DNA of 14,343 nt, from assembly GCA_002428045.1 (NCBI GenBank), contig DIZZ01000209.1, positions 1 through 14,343 on the forward strand, written 5' to 3'. A program made the position numbers and the translations under genes. Below are positions 7,401 through 14,148 of the stretch, in pieces. Position 1 is the stretch's first letter. Each line of letters opens with the position of its first letter. Origin of the DNA: Verrucomicrobia bacterium UBA6015. GTDB taxonomy: Bacteria; Verrucomicrobiota; Kiritimatiellia; UBA8416. Below the pieces are notes generated by a model. The model was not told where the DNA came from. It searched no databases and saw only the letters and a list, made by a program, of their open reading frames with translations.

Positions 7401-8506
7401 GGCTCAAGGTAGATGCACCATTTGCGAATGTCATAATTGTGTTTCCAGGCCCAGCCCAGATGCGCCCTGCTGGAGGCGTTCCCGTCCTTGGCGATCTTCT
7501 GGTACATAACATACGGGTAATCGTTACCCAACTGAAGCACGACGGCTTTGAAGGCCATGCCCCGAAGCGGATGAATCACGGAATTGTAGCCAGCAGCAGG
7601 AAACCGTGGATCCTGAAGCGGGTCAGGCGGCTCAACCGGTTTATTGGGAACGGGCAACCCTTTTGCTTTGGCATCCGCCAGCATTTTCTCGTAATGCGTC
7701 TCTATGGCGGCCTGAAGCTTACCGCTCCTGTAGGTATGGAGATCCTGGGTTTGCTGCTTTACCTGCGAGTCCACCGCATTGTCTGACTGATAGAGATCCT
7801 TGCCGGTTCCTTTGGGCATGACCTTGCCCGTCTCAAGCAGATCCTCGCGGCTCATCCAGGCAATCGGGAAATAATGGCCCATGTTGAGATCCACAATCCC
7901 GACAGGGATCTTGGAATTTTTTGCAAGGCCCTCTGCCATATAGAACGCGGCACCACTCATCTTGAGCGCTTCCTGCGCATTAACAGCAGCCCAGCCTGAG
8001 GCCGAATCCGCAGGGAGGTCACGCTGCGGTTCCTCGATCGGTACGGTCTTGATGCGAATCACACGAAATCCCGCGTCAGCCACTTTCGTAGCAGCAGCCT
8101 TTCCTGCCTCATCCCTGCCAAGCGACACATCAATGGACGTCTGCCTTGCAAACAGGAAAACATCGCCGACAAGAACATGGTTGATTTCAGATTTTAGATT
8201 TCCGATTGATGAACTTGCGGTCAACTGCTGTCCATGCGAATTCGCTGTCATCGGATCCAGTGTCACAGCCCAGTTGCCATCCTTGTCGGCGGTAGACGTC
8301 TTCTTCTGACCAGCAAACGACACAACCACTTCGGTTCCATCATCCGCAAATCCGCTAATCTTGACCGGCTTATCCCGTTGCAAAACCATTCCATCGCTGA
8401 AATACCTAGATAATCCAAGTTCAGCCGCCGCTGCTGGCAAGCTGGACCTGATCAACAGCAAGGCATAAACACAGATCATGCAACACGTAGATAGGTATCG
8501 TCTCAT
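4424..8506 (-). CDS. Giant secreted protein: degenerate sialate O-acetylesterase-like + PDZ/DUF6288 + helical toroid + jelly roll (copy 1)
   Basis: This 1360-aa protein has a signal peptide (1-28, ending AAAA-EL). Residues 30-113 resemble the N-terminal beta domain of sialate O-acetylesterases (YFSDGMVLQRDKPVKI). The SGNH-like part (about 114-460) keeps PVGIVDLNMG and AWMSRE plus the long helical linker before YNSVIHPLRG, but GQSNM is replaced by RQTSID and the QGESN region by QLGNDYPY. Residues 460-565 match the esterase C-terminal part (SGPLFERL, VRYNWNKKPD, GAGLPAVAFRTDE). A PDZ/DUF6288-like segment follows (590-705: GPNMGVLHVLKGSPSDGKIM, LGDLIFDVNGK). Then comes a helical domain (about 706-1075: EYYLATGDRNVLP, GGWRHNF, HGGNFW), a helical linker (about 1080-1165) and a sugar-binding-type jelly roll (1225-1355: AFDDSSW, VFINGKLVAKV). 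Esterase activity looks lost; the DUF6288 activity is unknown to me. It lies 60 bp after its paralogue. Confidence 0.85.
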   Translation of the reverse strand: MRRYLSTCCMICVYALLLIRSSLPAAAAELGLSRYFSDGMVLQRDKPVKISGFADDGTEVVVSFAGQKKTSTADKDGNWAVTLDPMTANSHGQQLTASSSIGNLKSEINHVLVGDVFLFARQTSIDVSLGRDEAGKAAATKVADAGFRVIRIKTVPIEEPQRDLPADSASGWAAVNAQEALKMSGAAFYMAEGLAKNSKIPVGIVDLNMGHYFPIAWMSREDLLETGKVMPKGTGKDLYQSDNAVDSQVKQQTQDLHTYRSGKLQAAIETHYEKMLADAKAKGLPVPNKPVEPPDPLQDPRFPAAGYNSVIHPLRGMAFKAVVLQLGNDYPYVMYQKIAKDGNASSRAHLGWAWKHNYDIRKWCIYLEPWTIPRVVPQWRQYFADKDLPFGLIVPPGSDLGTLGDHHTAVRELQRKVAEVNSGVGLIVPGTEHVPFSEQPADEMLLGERAMRWVRGGACGVEGVVSSGPLFERLETDDAKATVFFKKGTAEGLKAEAGALDHFEAAGADAVYYPAKATIDGSVVKIGCDKVNRIVHVRYNWNKKPDQGLQNGAGLPAVAFRTDESKYPVTIGHSETDLPEEFSTPARDWKDADVAIISGSFAPGNWHNGEGWLGSCGVLTAPFGPNMGVLHVLKGSPSDGKIMLGDLIFDVNGKLLGDDPLRMVADAITFAESEAGHGDIAFGLRRNGKNMNVGLKLEVLGTYSATSPYDCPKTDRIVANMETFLADRGGVMQAHNVFQNCEALFLQGAGTPKYLGLVRRHVYDRMSTVDLNKRLDPMTGPFPQNWIPAYDALLTSEYYLATGDRNVLPFLKWCCDYLTMTQNKVEAEAARPWPTALAGQAGGWRHNFYGGQGYGMLPAIGLPALLGFRFAMEAGVDVDREAYKRGLDYFIHNGVKVGSVFYGHIAKPTTVPQPIDGEALKKGILSSSNGAKSLAAILFKFEGDLPTAHLNSFIAAYSYNNCHEAHGGNFWANAWTALGAYAHSKDAFMLFMQGNVWFRDLHRMYNHSYHQGSAGIGGGQFLAYVLPRHRLRILGAPESVFAGYPKDFFRPALEAHRQRDYARCAALVDDLMASSVLSTEDKAKAEQLRRIALELIESIQLDLDKVEGLIKEGKLYEAGLDLPQLEGVVAAGDERLAAIQQKLKDPAVKDAIAKDKVRYTAAMKALDFDISIPKPSTEDESKWTCLTPQNGTVRSVFRDGLGSVSEENATEWRMKVLESIEKAPNGWSEAAFDDSSWVETDLPMSWPLNHTALLRTTFNVENKKDIKALRVRMNTYRQQNMQVFINGKLVAKVNEASNNDGLSAMLTEQAVKALKDGGNTIAVTTLNNWRWGSYMAGVETDEANSVRNNGFTVLLDAQGN
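8176..8208 (-). repeat. Heptanucleotide tandem repeat inside the coding sequence (copy 1)
   Basis: The minus strand reads CAATCGG, AAATCTA, AAATCTG, AAATCAA as four successive heptamers. It encodes SIGNLKSEIN in the loop just before VLVGDVFLF, where esterase relatives normally have a short unrelated strand. A matching array is at the same place in the upstream paralogue. Confidence 0.55.
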
Positions 8507-8566
8507 TTCCTTATTCCCTTTCTATTTACCAAACCAACATCACACCGCCACAGGCCCTCGTCTCCT

Positions 8567-11500
8567 CTACAATTTCAGCCTTGCATCAAGATTGAAGTCA
8601 AATCCGTCATTGTAAACCTTCATGAAAAGCATGCCCCATCGCCAGTTATGGCGCGTCGTAATGGCAAGTGTATTTTCTCCATTCCTGATGTGCTTGAGCG
8701 CAGACGCCAGGAAGTCGCCCTCAATATCACCTGTCTTGGCCTCCACGTTGTTTACCTTGGCTACGAGTTCGCCATTGAGATAAATCTCGACACCCTGTTG
8801 ACGGAAAATCCAAGCATAGAACCGTAGTCCATCAAGAACCGTTTTATCCTCAACCATAAACTTTGTACGCAGCAATGCCGTATGATACATACGCCATGAT
8901 ACAGGAAGGACGGTTTCTTTCCAAGCCGAGTCATCAAATGCCGGCTTCTGCCATCCCTCAGGGGCTTGCGAGAGCGCTTCCACCACGTACAGTTTCCAGA
9001 CACTTGCCTCTGGCTTATTGATAACCCGAGGCCCTGCAACATCTTTAGAAGATCCTGAAATCTCGCTGACAAGCCGCACCCATTGGCGCGACACCTCTGT
9101 AGAATCATTGTTCGCCTCGACGCTCTTGCGTAGAACAGGTTTGGCTGATTCCAAAACCTTCTCCAGATCGATAAGACGCTGGTCACCATCAGGAAGTACA
9201 GCGCTTAAACCGGGCAGGAAAGTCCGCGCCTGATCCGGATCGCCTTCAGCCGCCAGCGTCTGGATTCGATTGCAATCTGCCGCTATGCTGGCCTTCATAT
9301 CTTTTGCCTGGCGGGCAAGATACGCAACCGTAGGTAAATCCTTCTGCGCCACGGTACCGCTGCTTAACAGTGCTTCAGCCATCTGCTCACAACCGTCATA
9401 GTCCTTCTCCCAATACTTCTCTACCGCCGGCTTCAGAGCCGCTGGAGCATTGGTTGAAAAGGGTGATGTCGGGGCACCCACGATCTGAATACGTTTGCGC
9501 GGGGCACATAGGGCCGTACCATTTGCCGCCCCGGCACGCCCGTCTTCATGCTGAATCATGCTGCCGTCAAACATCCGGTTACATTCGCTGTACCACCGGT
9601 AGTTCTTCCAGAAATTAACGAACGCCCCTTTCCCGTGCTGATGTGCCCCAAGCGGAGTCCAAAAGTTATTCCAGAAGTTACCACCATGCCCTTCAAACGT
9701 ATTGTTCCAAGCAAACGAGCTTATCAGCGACGTCAGATTTGCAGCCCGATACATGCCCGCAAACTTCATTAGAATACCTGCAGCCGACAACCCGCCGTTG
9801 TAACTGACCATCTTCCCGGCATTCATCGTCTCGGGCTCAAAGACGACAGGTTCCTCCCGTTCGCACAAAGGCCCGATACCGTAGATAAGAAATCCTGTCT
9901 CCGCCCGGTTTTTACTATAATGATCAACGCTACGTTCGTAGGCCTCCGTATTAATATCAAGCCCCGCCGCTTTGGCAAAATACATACCCATTACGCCGGG
10001 CAACCCTGCATTCGGAATGAGCCCATAGTGATCTGCGCCCGGAAAGCCGTGTCGCCATCCGCCCGTCGGATGCTGGGTTGCCGCCAGACGTGCGCAGGCG
10101 TGCTTCAGGTGAGGAAGGACATTCTTATCACCTGTGGCCAGATAATACTCACCCAGCAAAATAGCCTCGGCAGAATTCGCCCAGCTCTTGCCTCCCGTCT
10201 CGGGCGTAAAGCTACGGTTCGGATCTTTGTCCTTGATGATGTTATAAACAATACGGCGCACATATCCCTGCATCTCAGGATTTCCGGTAGCCAGCATGAA
10301 GAGGGCATCATAGTTCAGGAATCCGGCATCCGCACCGTTCTTAACGACCCATTTTTCGAGATTAGATACTATCTTCTCGGTCTTCAAACAATCGAAAGGT
10401 GCAGTCGAACTGTATTCTCCCATGACTTCGAGTTTCAGCTCGATATCGATATTCTTTCCATCCCTGCGCACACCCAGCATCAGCTTGCCACCGGCCTCCT
10501 CCGTCTCGCTCTCCGTAAGGGCTGCACCGATCACGTCCCAGGCCTTATCGCCAAGCATCTTCCCGTTCGCACTGTAAATCACATCGCCAACAAACACCTT
10601 CCCATACGCCGGCGAACCTAGTTTGACTTCACGAACCCCCATATTCGGACCAAAAGGACCCGTCAGAAAACCTGCCGGCCCAACCCATCCGCAGAAATTG
10701 TCATAACCAACGGTCTTGAGCTGTCCGTTAATCAGTGCAACATCGCCAGCTTTCCACGTGTTGGCGGGGGTGTGATACTCCTCTGGAAGATCATCATCCT
10801 CATTCGTCACAAACCAATGATAATCGGCTCTTTCACTACGGAACGGCGCAGCCGGAAGGCCCGCCGCATTAACAAGGTTTTGATCGGGGTTCCGGTTCCA
10901 GTTGTAACGCACCCGCATAATGCGCTTGATGGTATCGCTTTCCAGGCGAACCGTCTCTCCGTCTATCTCCGCCTTTGCCGGGAAATAATCGCCTTCCACA
11001 CCAGCCGCCTCAAAATAGTCAAGTGCCTTACCACCCGCCTTCAGTCCGCTTGCCGTGCCTTTCTTGAAATGAACCGTTGCCTTATTGTAACTGCACTCGA
11101 CGCGTTCGAAAAGCGGGCCCGCCGGGACGATTCCGTCGACGTTGTAGACGGCCCCTTTCAGCCAGTTAACACAGCGGTCGGCAAGCAGTTTGTCATCCAG
11201 CGGCTGCGCACTCAAACGCCGATGCGCCATGCCGGGCAGAATGATACCCACATGCTTATTGTCTTCGCCCATGAGCCGCTGTAGTTCGCGCATCTCGCGG
11301 TGATGCTGGCTAAGCGTGTTCAGATCGGAAGCTGGCGGCACGATCAGTCCAAACGGCAGGTCCGCATTCCCAAAGGCTTTTCGCCACTCACGGGGAACAC
11401 GGGGCAGCGTAACGGGCTCCATGCGGAAACCTACTTTCCGGATGTCATAGGTCTGAATGTAGGCAATATTAAGGTTTGTCCTATTAAACGGGTCTGCACT

Positions 11501-12433
11501 TTGTTCGCAAGCGTCGTAAGGCATATAGGGATAATCGTTACCCAGTTGCAGCAAAACCGCCTTCAAAGCGGTCCCCCTCATGGGATGGATAGCGGCATTA
11601 TACCCTGCCGAAGGGGCCAGCGCGTATTCAACAAAATTGGACGAAAGACTTTCCTTTCCACCAGGTTCCACGACGCCGTTGGTTGCGGCAATCTTAGCAG
11701 CCTGATCAAACCGCTCTAACTGACCCGGCACGTCCGTGCGCCCGTACAACATCTCTGTCTTTTCAAGTTCTTCACGACTCAGCCAGCTCACAGGAAACTG
11801 CGAACCCATGTTCAAATCAATGATTCCAACCGGAACCTCACTGCGGTTGCCAATATCCATGCCAACGTAGTAAGCGGCCGCATTCATTTTCAGGGCTGAA
11901 TCCCCGTTCACTTCACGCCATCCATCGGTTGATTCCGCAGCAAGATCCTTCTGCGGAACAAGGGATGGAATGGTCTTGATTGAAATCACACGGAAATTCG
12001 GGCTGGTCTTATGTCTCTGCGCGGCGTGCTTTCCTTCATCCGTGCTGCCAAGAGAAACATCCATGGACGTCTGCCTTGCGAACAGCAACACATCGCCGAC
12101 AAGAACATTTCCGATTTCAGATTTTAGATTGCCGATTGATGAATGGGCAGTCAACGGCTGACCCTGCGAGTTCGCTTTCATCGTATCCAGTGTCACAGAC
12201 CAGTTGCCATCCTTGTCGGCGGTGGAGGTCTTCTTCTGGCCGGCGAACGCTACCGTGATTTCGGCTTCCGCCGCCGCTAAACCACAAACTTTCACGGGCT
12301 TTTCCCGCTGCAGGACCATCCCATCACTGTAGTAGCGTCCGAACTTGAGTTCAGCGGAATACCCATGCACTGCACCCAGCAGCACGACCGACAACACGAG
12401 AAGTTCCGTTTTCCTGAGCATCCTGTAATTCAT
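8567..12433 (-). CDS. Giant secreted protein: degenerate sialate O-acetylesterase-like + PDZ/DUF6288 + helical toroid + jelly roll (copy 2)
   Basis: This 1288-aa paralogue is collinear with the next gene. Signal peptide 1-27 (ending GYSA-EL); beta domain 29-112 (YYSDGMVLQREKPVKV); SGNH-like part 113-430 with PVGIIDLNMG, SWLSREEL and YNAAIHPMRG, but RQTSMD in place of GQSNM and MAHRRL in place of the DxxH block; esterase-type C-terminal part 432-535 (AGPLFERVE, VRYNWNRNPD, AAGLPAAPFRSE); PDZ/DUF6288-like segment 560-672 (GPNMGVREVKLGSPAYGKV); helical domain 680-1030 (GEYYLATGDKNVLP, GGWRHGF, GHGGNFW); linker to 1125; jelly roll 1150-1285 (AFDDSAW, IYLNGELVAKV). It lacks the about 60-residue linker present in copy 1. 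A frame extension to 12493 exists, but I start at 12433 because GGAG lies six bases upstream and a promoter overlaps the extension. It is the first gene of the presumed operon. Confidence 0.85.
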   Translation of the reverse strand: MNYRMLRKTELLVLSVVLLGAVHGYSAELKFGRYYSDGMVLQREKPVKVCGLAAAEAEITVAFAGQKKTSTADKDGNWSVTLDTMKANSQGQPLTAHSSIGNLKSEIGNVLVGDVLLFARQTSMDVSLGSTDEGKHAAQRHKTSPNFRVISIKTIPSLVPQKDLAAESTDGWREVNGDSALKMNAAAYYVGMDIGNRSEVPVGIIDLNMGSQFPVSWLSREELEKTEMLYGRTDVPGQLERFDQAAKIAATNGVVEPGGKESLSSNFVEYALAPSAGYNAAIHPMRGTALKAVLLQLGNDYPYMPYDACEQSADPFNRTNLNIAYIQTYDIRKVGFRMEPVTLPRVPREWRKAFGNADLPFGLIVPPASDLNTLSQHHREMRELQRLMGEDNKHVGIILPGMAHRRLSAQPLDDKLLADRCVNWLKGAVYNVDGIVPAGPLFERVECSYNKATVHFKKGTASGLKAGGKALDYFEAAGVEGDYFPAKAEIDGETVRLESDTIKRIMRVRYNWNRNPDQNLVNAAGLPAAPFRSERADYHWFVTNEDDDLPEEYHTPANTWKAGDVALINGQLKTVGYDNFCGWVGPAGFLTGPFGPNMGVREVKLGSPAYGKVFVGDVIYSANGKMLGDKAWDVIGAALTESETEEAGGKLMLGVRRDGKNIDIELKLEVMGEYSSTAPFDCLKTEKIVSNLEKWVVKNGADAGFLNYDALFMLATGNPEMQGYVRRIVYNIIKDKDPNRSFTPETGGKSWANSAEAILLGEYYLATGDKNVLPHLKHACARLAATQHPTGGWRHGFPGADHYGLIPNAGLPGVMGMYFAKAAGLDINTEAYERSVDHYSKNRAETGFLIYGIGPLCEREEPVVFEPETMNAGKMVSYNGGLSAAGILMKFAGMYRAANLTSLISSFAWNNTFEGHGGNFWNNFWTPLGAHQHGKGAFVNFWKNYRWYSECNRMFDGSMIQHEDGRAGAANGTALCAPRKRIQIVGAPTSPFSTNAPAALKPAVEKYWEKDYDGCEQMAEALLSSGTVAQKDLPTVAYLARQAKDMKASIAADCNRIQTLAAEGDPDQARTFLPGLSAVLPDGDQRLIDLEKVLESAKPVLRKSVEANNDSTEVSRQWVRLVSEISGSSKDVAGPRVINKPEASVWKLYVVEALSQAPEGWQKPAFDDSAWKETVLPVSWRMYHTALLRTKFMVEDKTVLDGLRFYAWIFRQQGVEIYLNGELVAKVNNVEAKTGDIEGDFLASALKHIRNGENTLAITTRHNWRWGMLFMKVYNDGFDFNLDARLKL
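12106..12138 (-). repeat. Heptanucleotide tandem repeat inside the coding sequence (copy 2)
   Basis: The minus strand reads CAATCGG, CAATCTA, AAATCTG, AAATCGG, then AAATG. It encodes SIGNLKSEIGN and sits at the exact position of the array in the downstream paralogue. The array is more regular here than in copy 1. Confidence 0.55.
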
Positions 12434-12439
12434 AGTCTT

Positions 12440-12443
12440 CTCC
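12440..12443 (-). promoter_or_regulatory. Ribosome binding site deciding the start of giant gene copy 2
   Basis: GGAG on the minus strand lies six bases before the ATG at 12433. No comparable site precedes the alternative start at 12493. Confidence 0.5.
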
Positions 12444-12478
12444 GCATAATTCACAATTCTGCAATATCCAACAGCACA

Positions 12479-12506
12479 AGTATATCGCACCAAACGCGCA
12501 AAACAA
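12479..12506 (-). promoter_or_regulatory. Sigma70-like promoter for the operon
   Basis: On the minus strand TTGTTT (12506-12501) is followed after 16 bases by TATACT (12484-12479), five of six matches to the -10 consensus. The predicted transcription start is about 40 bases before the ATG at 12433, leaving room for the GGAG site. The -35 is only a half match, so this is a prediction. Confidence 0.4.
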
Positions 12507-12595
12507 TCCCTACAGATACGACACCAGCTCCGAACTATTGCGACACATGTGGTACGCTATACGCCCGATAACTACGTAACAAGCAATTAGCGCAT

Positions 12596-12622
12596 GCCAC
12601 CCGATTGCCGAGACTGGGTGGC
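12596..12622 (-). terminator. Stem-loop downstream of the repeat-protein gene
   Basis: GCCACCC (12596-12602) and GGGTGGC (12616-12622) form a perfect 7-bp GC-rich stem with a 13-nt loop, 53 bp past the stop of the repeat-protein gene. The following minus-strand bases ATGCGCTAATTGCTTG give only a poor U-tract. It probably separates that gene from the operon at 12433. The remainder of 12507-12675 shows no gene. Confidence 0.4.
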
Positions 12623-12675
12623 TGAGGGTTGTCGAAGGTTATATCGTGACGCCTCGCAACACCGTTGGCATCCGG

Positions 12676-14091
12676 CTATCTAATGATAAGCACCGTTCCA
12701 GACGGCGGCAGGTCGATCCCCACGTAGAGCAGGCCCTCTCCCTCGAAAACAGCATCCGTGTTTTCTGCTTTCGTATTGTCTACGCTGCCCCACGTGCCGA
12801 TGTCCTTCGGAGTCCCACCAATAACCAGCGACCCAACCTTCTCCGTGACCCCCGCTTCGAGCCGGACCTTCTTTCCGGCAACAATAGTAAGGGCGGCCGT
12901 GTCCGAAAGCGTCTGGCTACCAGCCAGAACCAACTTGCCGGCATTCACCGTGGTCGAGCCGCTATAGGTGTTCGTACCGGAGAGCACCCACGTGCAGTTT
13001 CCAGACTTGACCAGGCTGTTCGTGGAACCGGAACCGGCCTGAGTGATGTTTCCGGAAAACGTGTTGGTGCCGGTGCCGCTGCCGCCCAACTGCAAGGTCT
13101 TGGTACCCGTGCCCTGATCAATCAAGTTGCTGCCGATCGTAAAGGCTCGCGTGCTATTGTTTTCGATGGACGAATAATGGTTCCCCGTCGCCAACACGAT
13201 CTGACGATTGCTTAATGTCAGATCCGCGATCGCGCCGCTACCGTACCGGATATAGACAGGATATCCGGACGAACCATCCGCGGATAATGTAATATTGCCG
13301 GTGCTAGAGTCTACGAGGCTTTTGAACTCCACTGACGTAGCGCCGCCCATCGTGTTAATGGGTCCGGTAAAGGTATTGCTGGTGCTGTTCAATAAGATTG
13401 GCGTGGAGCCTGCGTTAGTTTTACGCGCTTGAAAACCGCCAGTGCCAGACACCGGACCGTTGATGGTTAAAGCGCTTGACGTGGTTTGATCCCAGATCGC
13501 GTTGTTGTTCAGCACGATGGCACGTGCGGCATTCAAGGTGGGTGTGGCGCCGCTTGTGTAGTTGGTGTTGAGCGTGAGCGTACCACTGGTTACGCCGAGA
13601 CTGGCATCGCTTGTGAATACCAAGCCTCCACCGTTGAAGACCGTGCCGCCAGAGTAGGTGTTCGTACCGGACAGGGTCAGTTGTCCAGCACCGGTCTTGG
13701 TCAACCCTTCATTGCCGTCAATGACACACGCCATCGTCAATATCCTGCCACTCTGTGTAACCTCTATTGTCGGTGAACCTGACGTCACATCTAGCGTCAG
13801 GGTCGCCCCAGCAGCAAGCGTCAGGTTATGTGAAGATGTCGTGACATCGGTGAATGTGATGTGCCCAATCGTCCTGAAGACATCATTCGTGACAACCTTA
13901 GCCTCGGCTATGTTGTTGGTGAAATAGGCAGTATTGTTGGCACCCTCAGCGACCATCCCTCCATTCCAAATCCCCGTATCTGACCAGTTACCGCTATTAC
14001 CATTCCAGTTCCCATCATCCGCCTGCGAGATCGGCACAACCACGGCAAACGCAATAACAACGCACTTCATTACCAGCTTTCTTGTCTTCAT
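12676..14091 (-). CDS. Secreted autotransporter-associated beta-strand repeat protein
   Basis: This 471-aa protein begins with a signal peptide (about 1-24, ending ISQA-DD). The mature start, GNWNGNSGNWSDTGIWNGG, is the usual N-terminal motif of these proteins in PVC bacteria. Two clear copies of the autotransporter-associated repeat occur at about 130-155 (LTKTGAGQLTLSGTNTYSGG) and 360-385 (LVKSGNCTWVLSGTNTYSGS), with weaker copies near 232-250 and 335-355. The composition is rich in Gly, Thr, Ser and Asn with few Cys, fitting a parallel beta-helix. It has neither a C-terminal beta-barrel nor a PEP-CTERM tail; it ends GTVLIIR. GGGAG upstream supports the ATG at 14091. Its role is probably structural or adhesive at the cell surface; a polysaccharide-binding role would be a guess. 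It follows the receiver-domain gene by 57 bp. Confidence 0.85.
   Translation of the reverse strand: MKTRKLVMKCVVIAFAVVVPISQADDGNWNGNSGNWSDTGIWNGGMVAEGANNTAYFTNNIAEAKVVTNDVFRTIGHITFTDVTTSSHNLTLAAGATLTLDVTSGSPTIEVTQSGRILTMACVIDGNEGLTKTGAGQLTLSGTNTYSGGTVFNGGGLVFTSDASLGVTSGTLTLNTNYTSGATPTLNAARAIVLNNNAIWDQTTSSALTINGPVSGTGGFQARKTNAGSTPILLNSTSNTFTGPINTMGGATSVEFKSLVDSSTGNITLSADGSSGYPVYIRYGSGAIADLTLSNRQIVLATGNHYSSIENNSTRAFTIGSNLIDQGTGTKTLQLGGSGTGTNTFSGNITQAGSGSTNSLVKSGNCTWVLSGTNTYSGSTTVNAGKLVLAGSQTLSDTAALTIVAGKKVRLEAGVTEKVGSLVIGGTPKDIGTWGSVDNTKAENTDAVFEGEGLLYVGIDLPPSGTVLIIR
12964..12980. repeat. 17-bp direct repeat within the repeat-protein gene, copy A
   Basis: TAGGTGTTCGTACCGGA is identical here and at 13655-13671. 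Both encode the SGTNTY core of the beta-strand repeat on the minus strand, so the protein repeat is still visible at DNA level. Confidence 0.6.
13655..13671. repeat. 17-bp direct repeat within the repeat-protein gene, copy B
   Basis: Exact copy of 12964-12980, 691 bases away in the same orientation, encoding the SGTNTY core of the first beta-strand repeat of the protein. Confidence 0.6.
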
Positions 14092-14148
14092 TCTGAATCT
14101 CCCTATAATTTACGCACTCCTGAAACATGATCCATTCAATCATCTTCC

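Noticed and set aside
6302..7786. A 494-codon open frame on the plus strand, opposite giant gene copy 1
   Set aside because: It lies wholly antisense to a gene with clear domain homology, has no recognisable domain or convincing ribosome binding site, and is expected from codon bias. A shorter similar antisense frame occurs at the homologous place in the paralogue for the same reason.
12434..12493. A 20-codon N-terminal extension of giant gene copy 2
   Set aside because: It would put extra residues before a good signal peptide, lacks a ribosome binding site, and overlaps a predicted promoter; the ATG at 12433 has GGAG at good spacing.
12544..12551. CACATGTG palindrome upstream of the predicted operon promoter
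   Set aside because: An eight-base palindrome alone is expected by chance often enough; no second copy was seen near the promoter.
14127..14143. ATGAT/ATCAT inverted repeat between the receiver gene and the repeat-protein gene
   Set aside because: Only five AT-rich base pairs with a seven-base loop and no U-tract; too weak to call a terminator.
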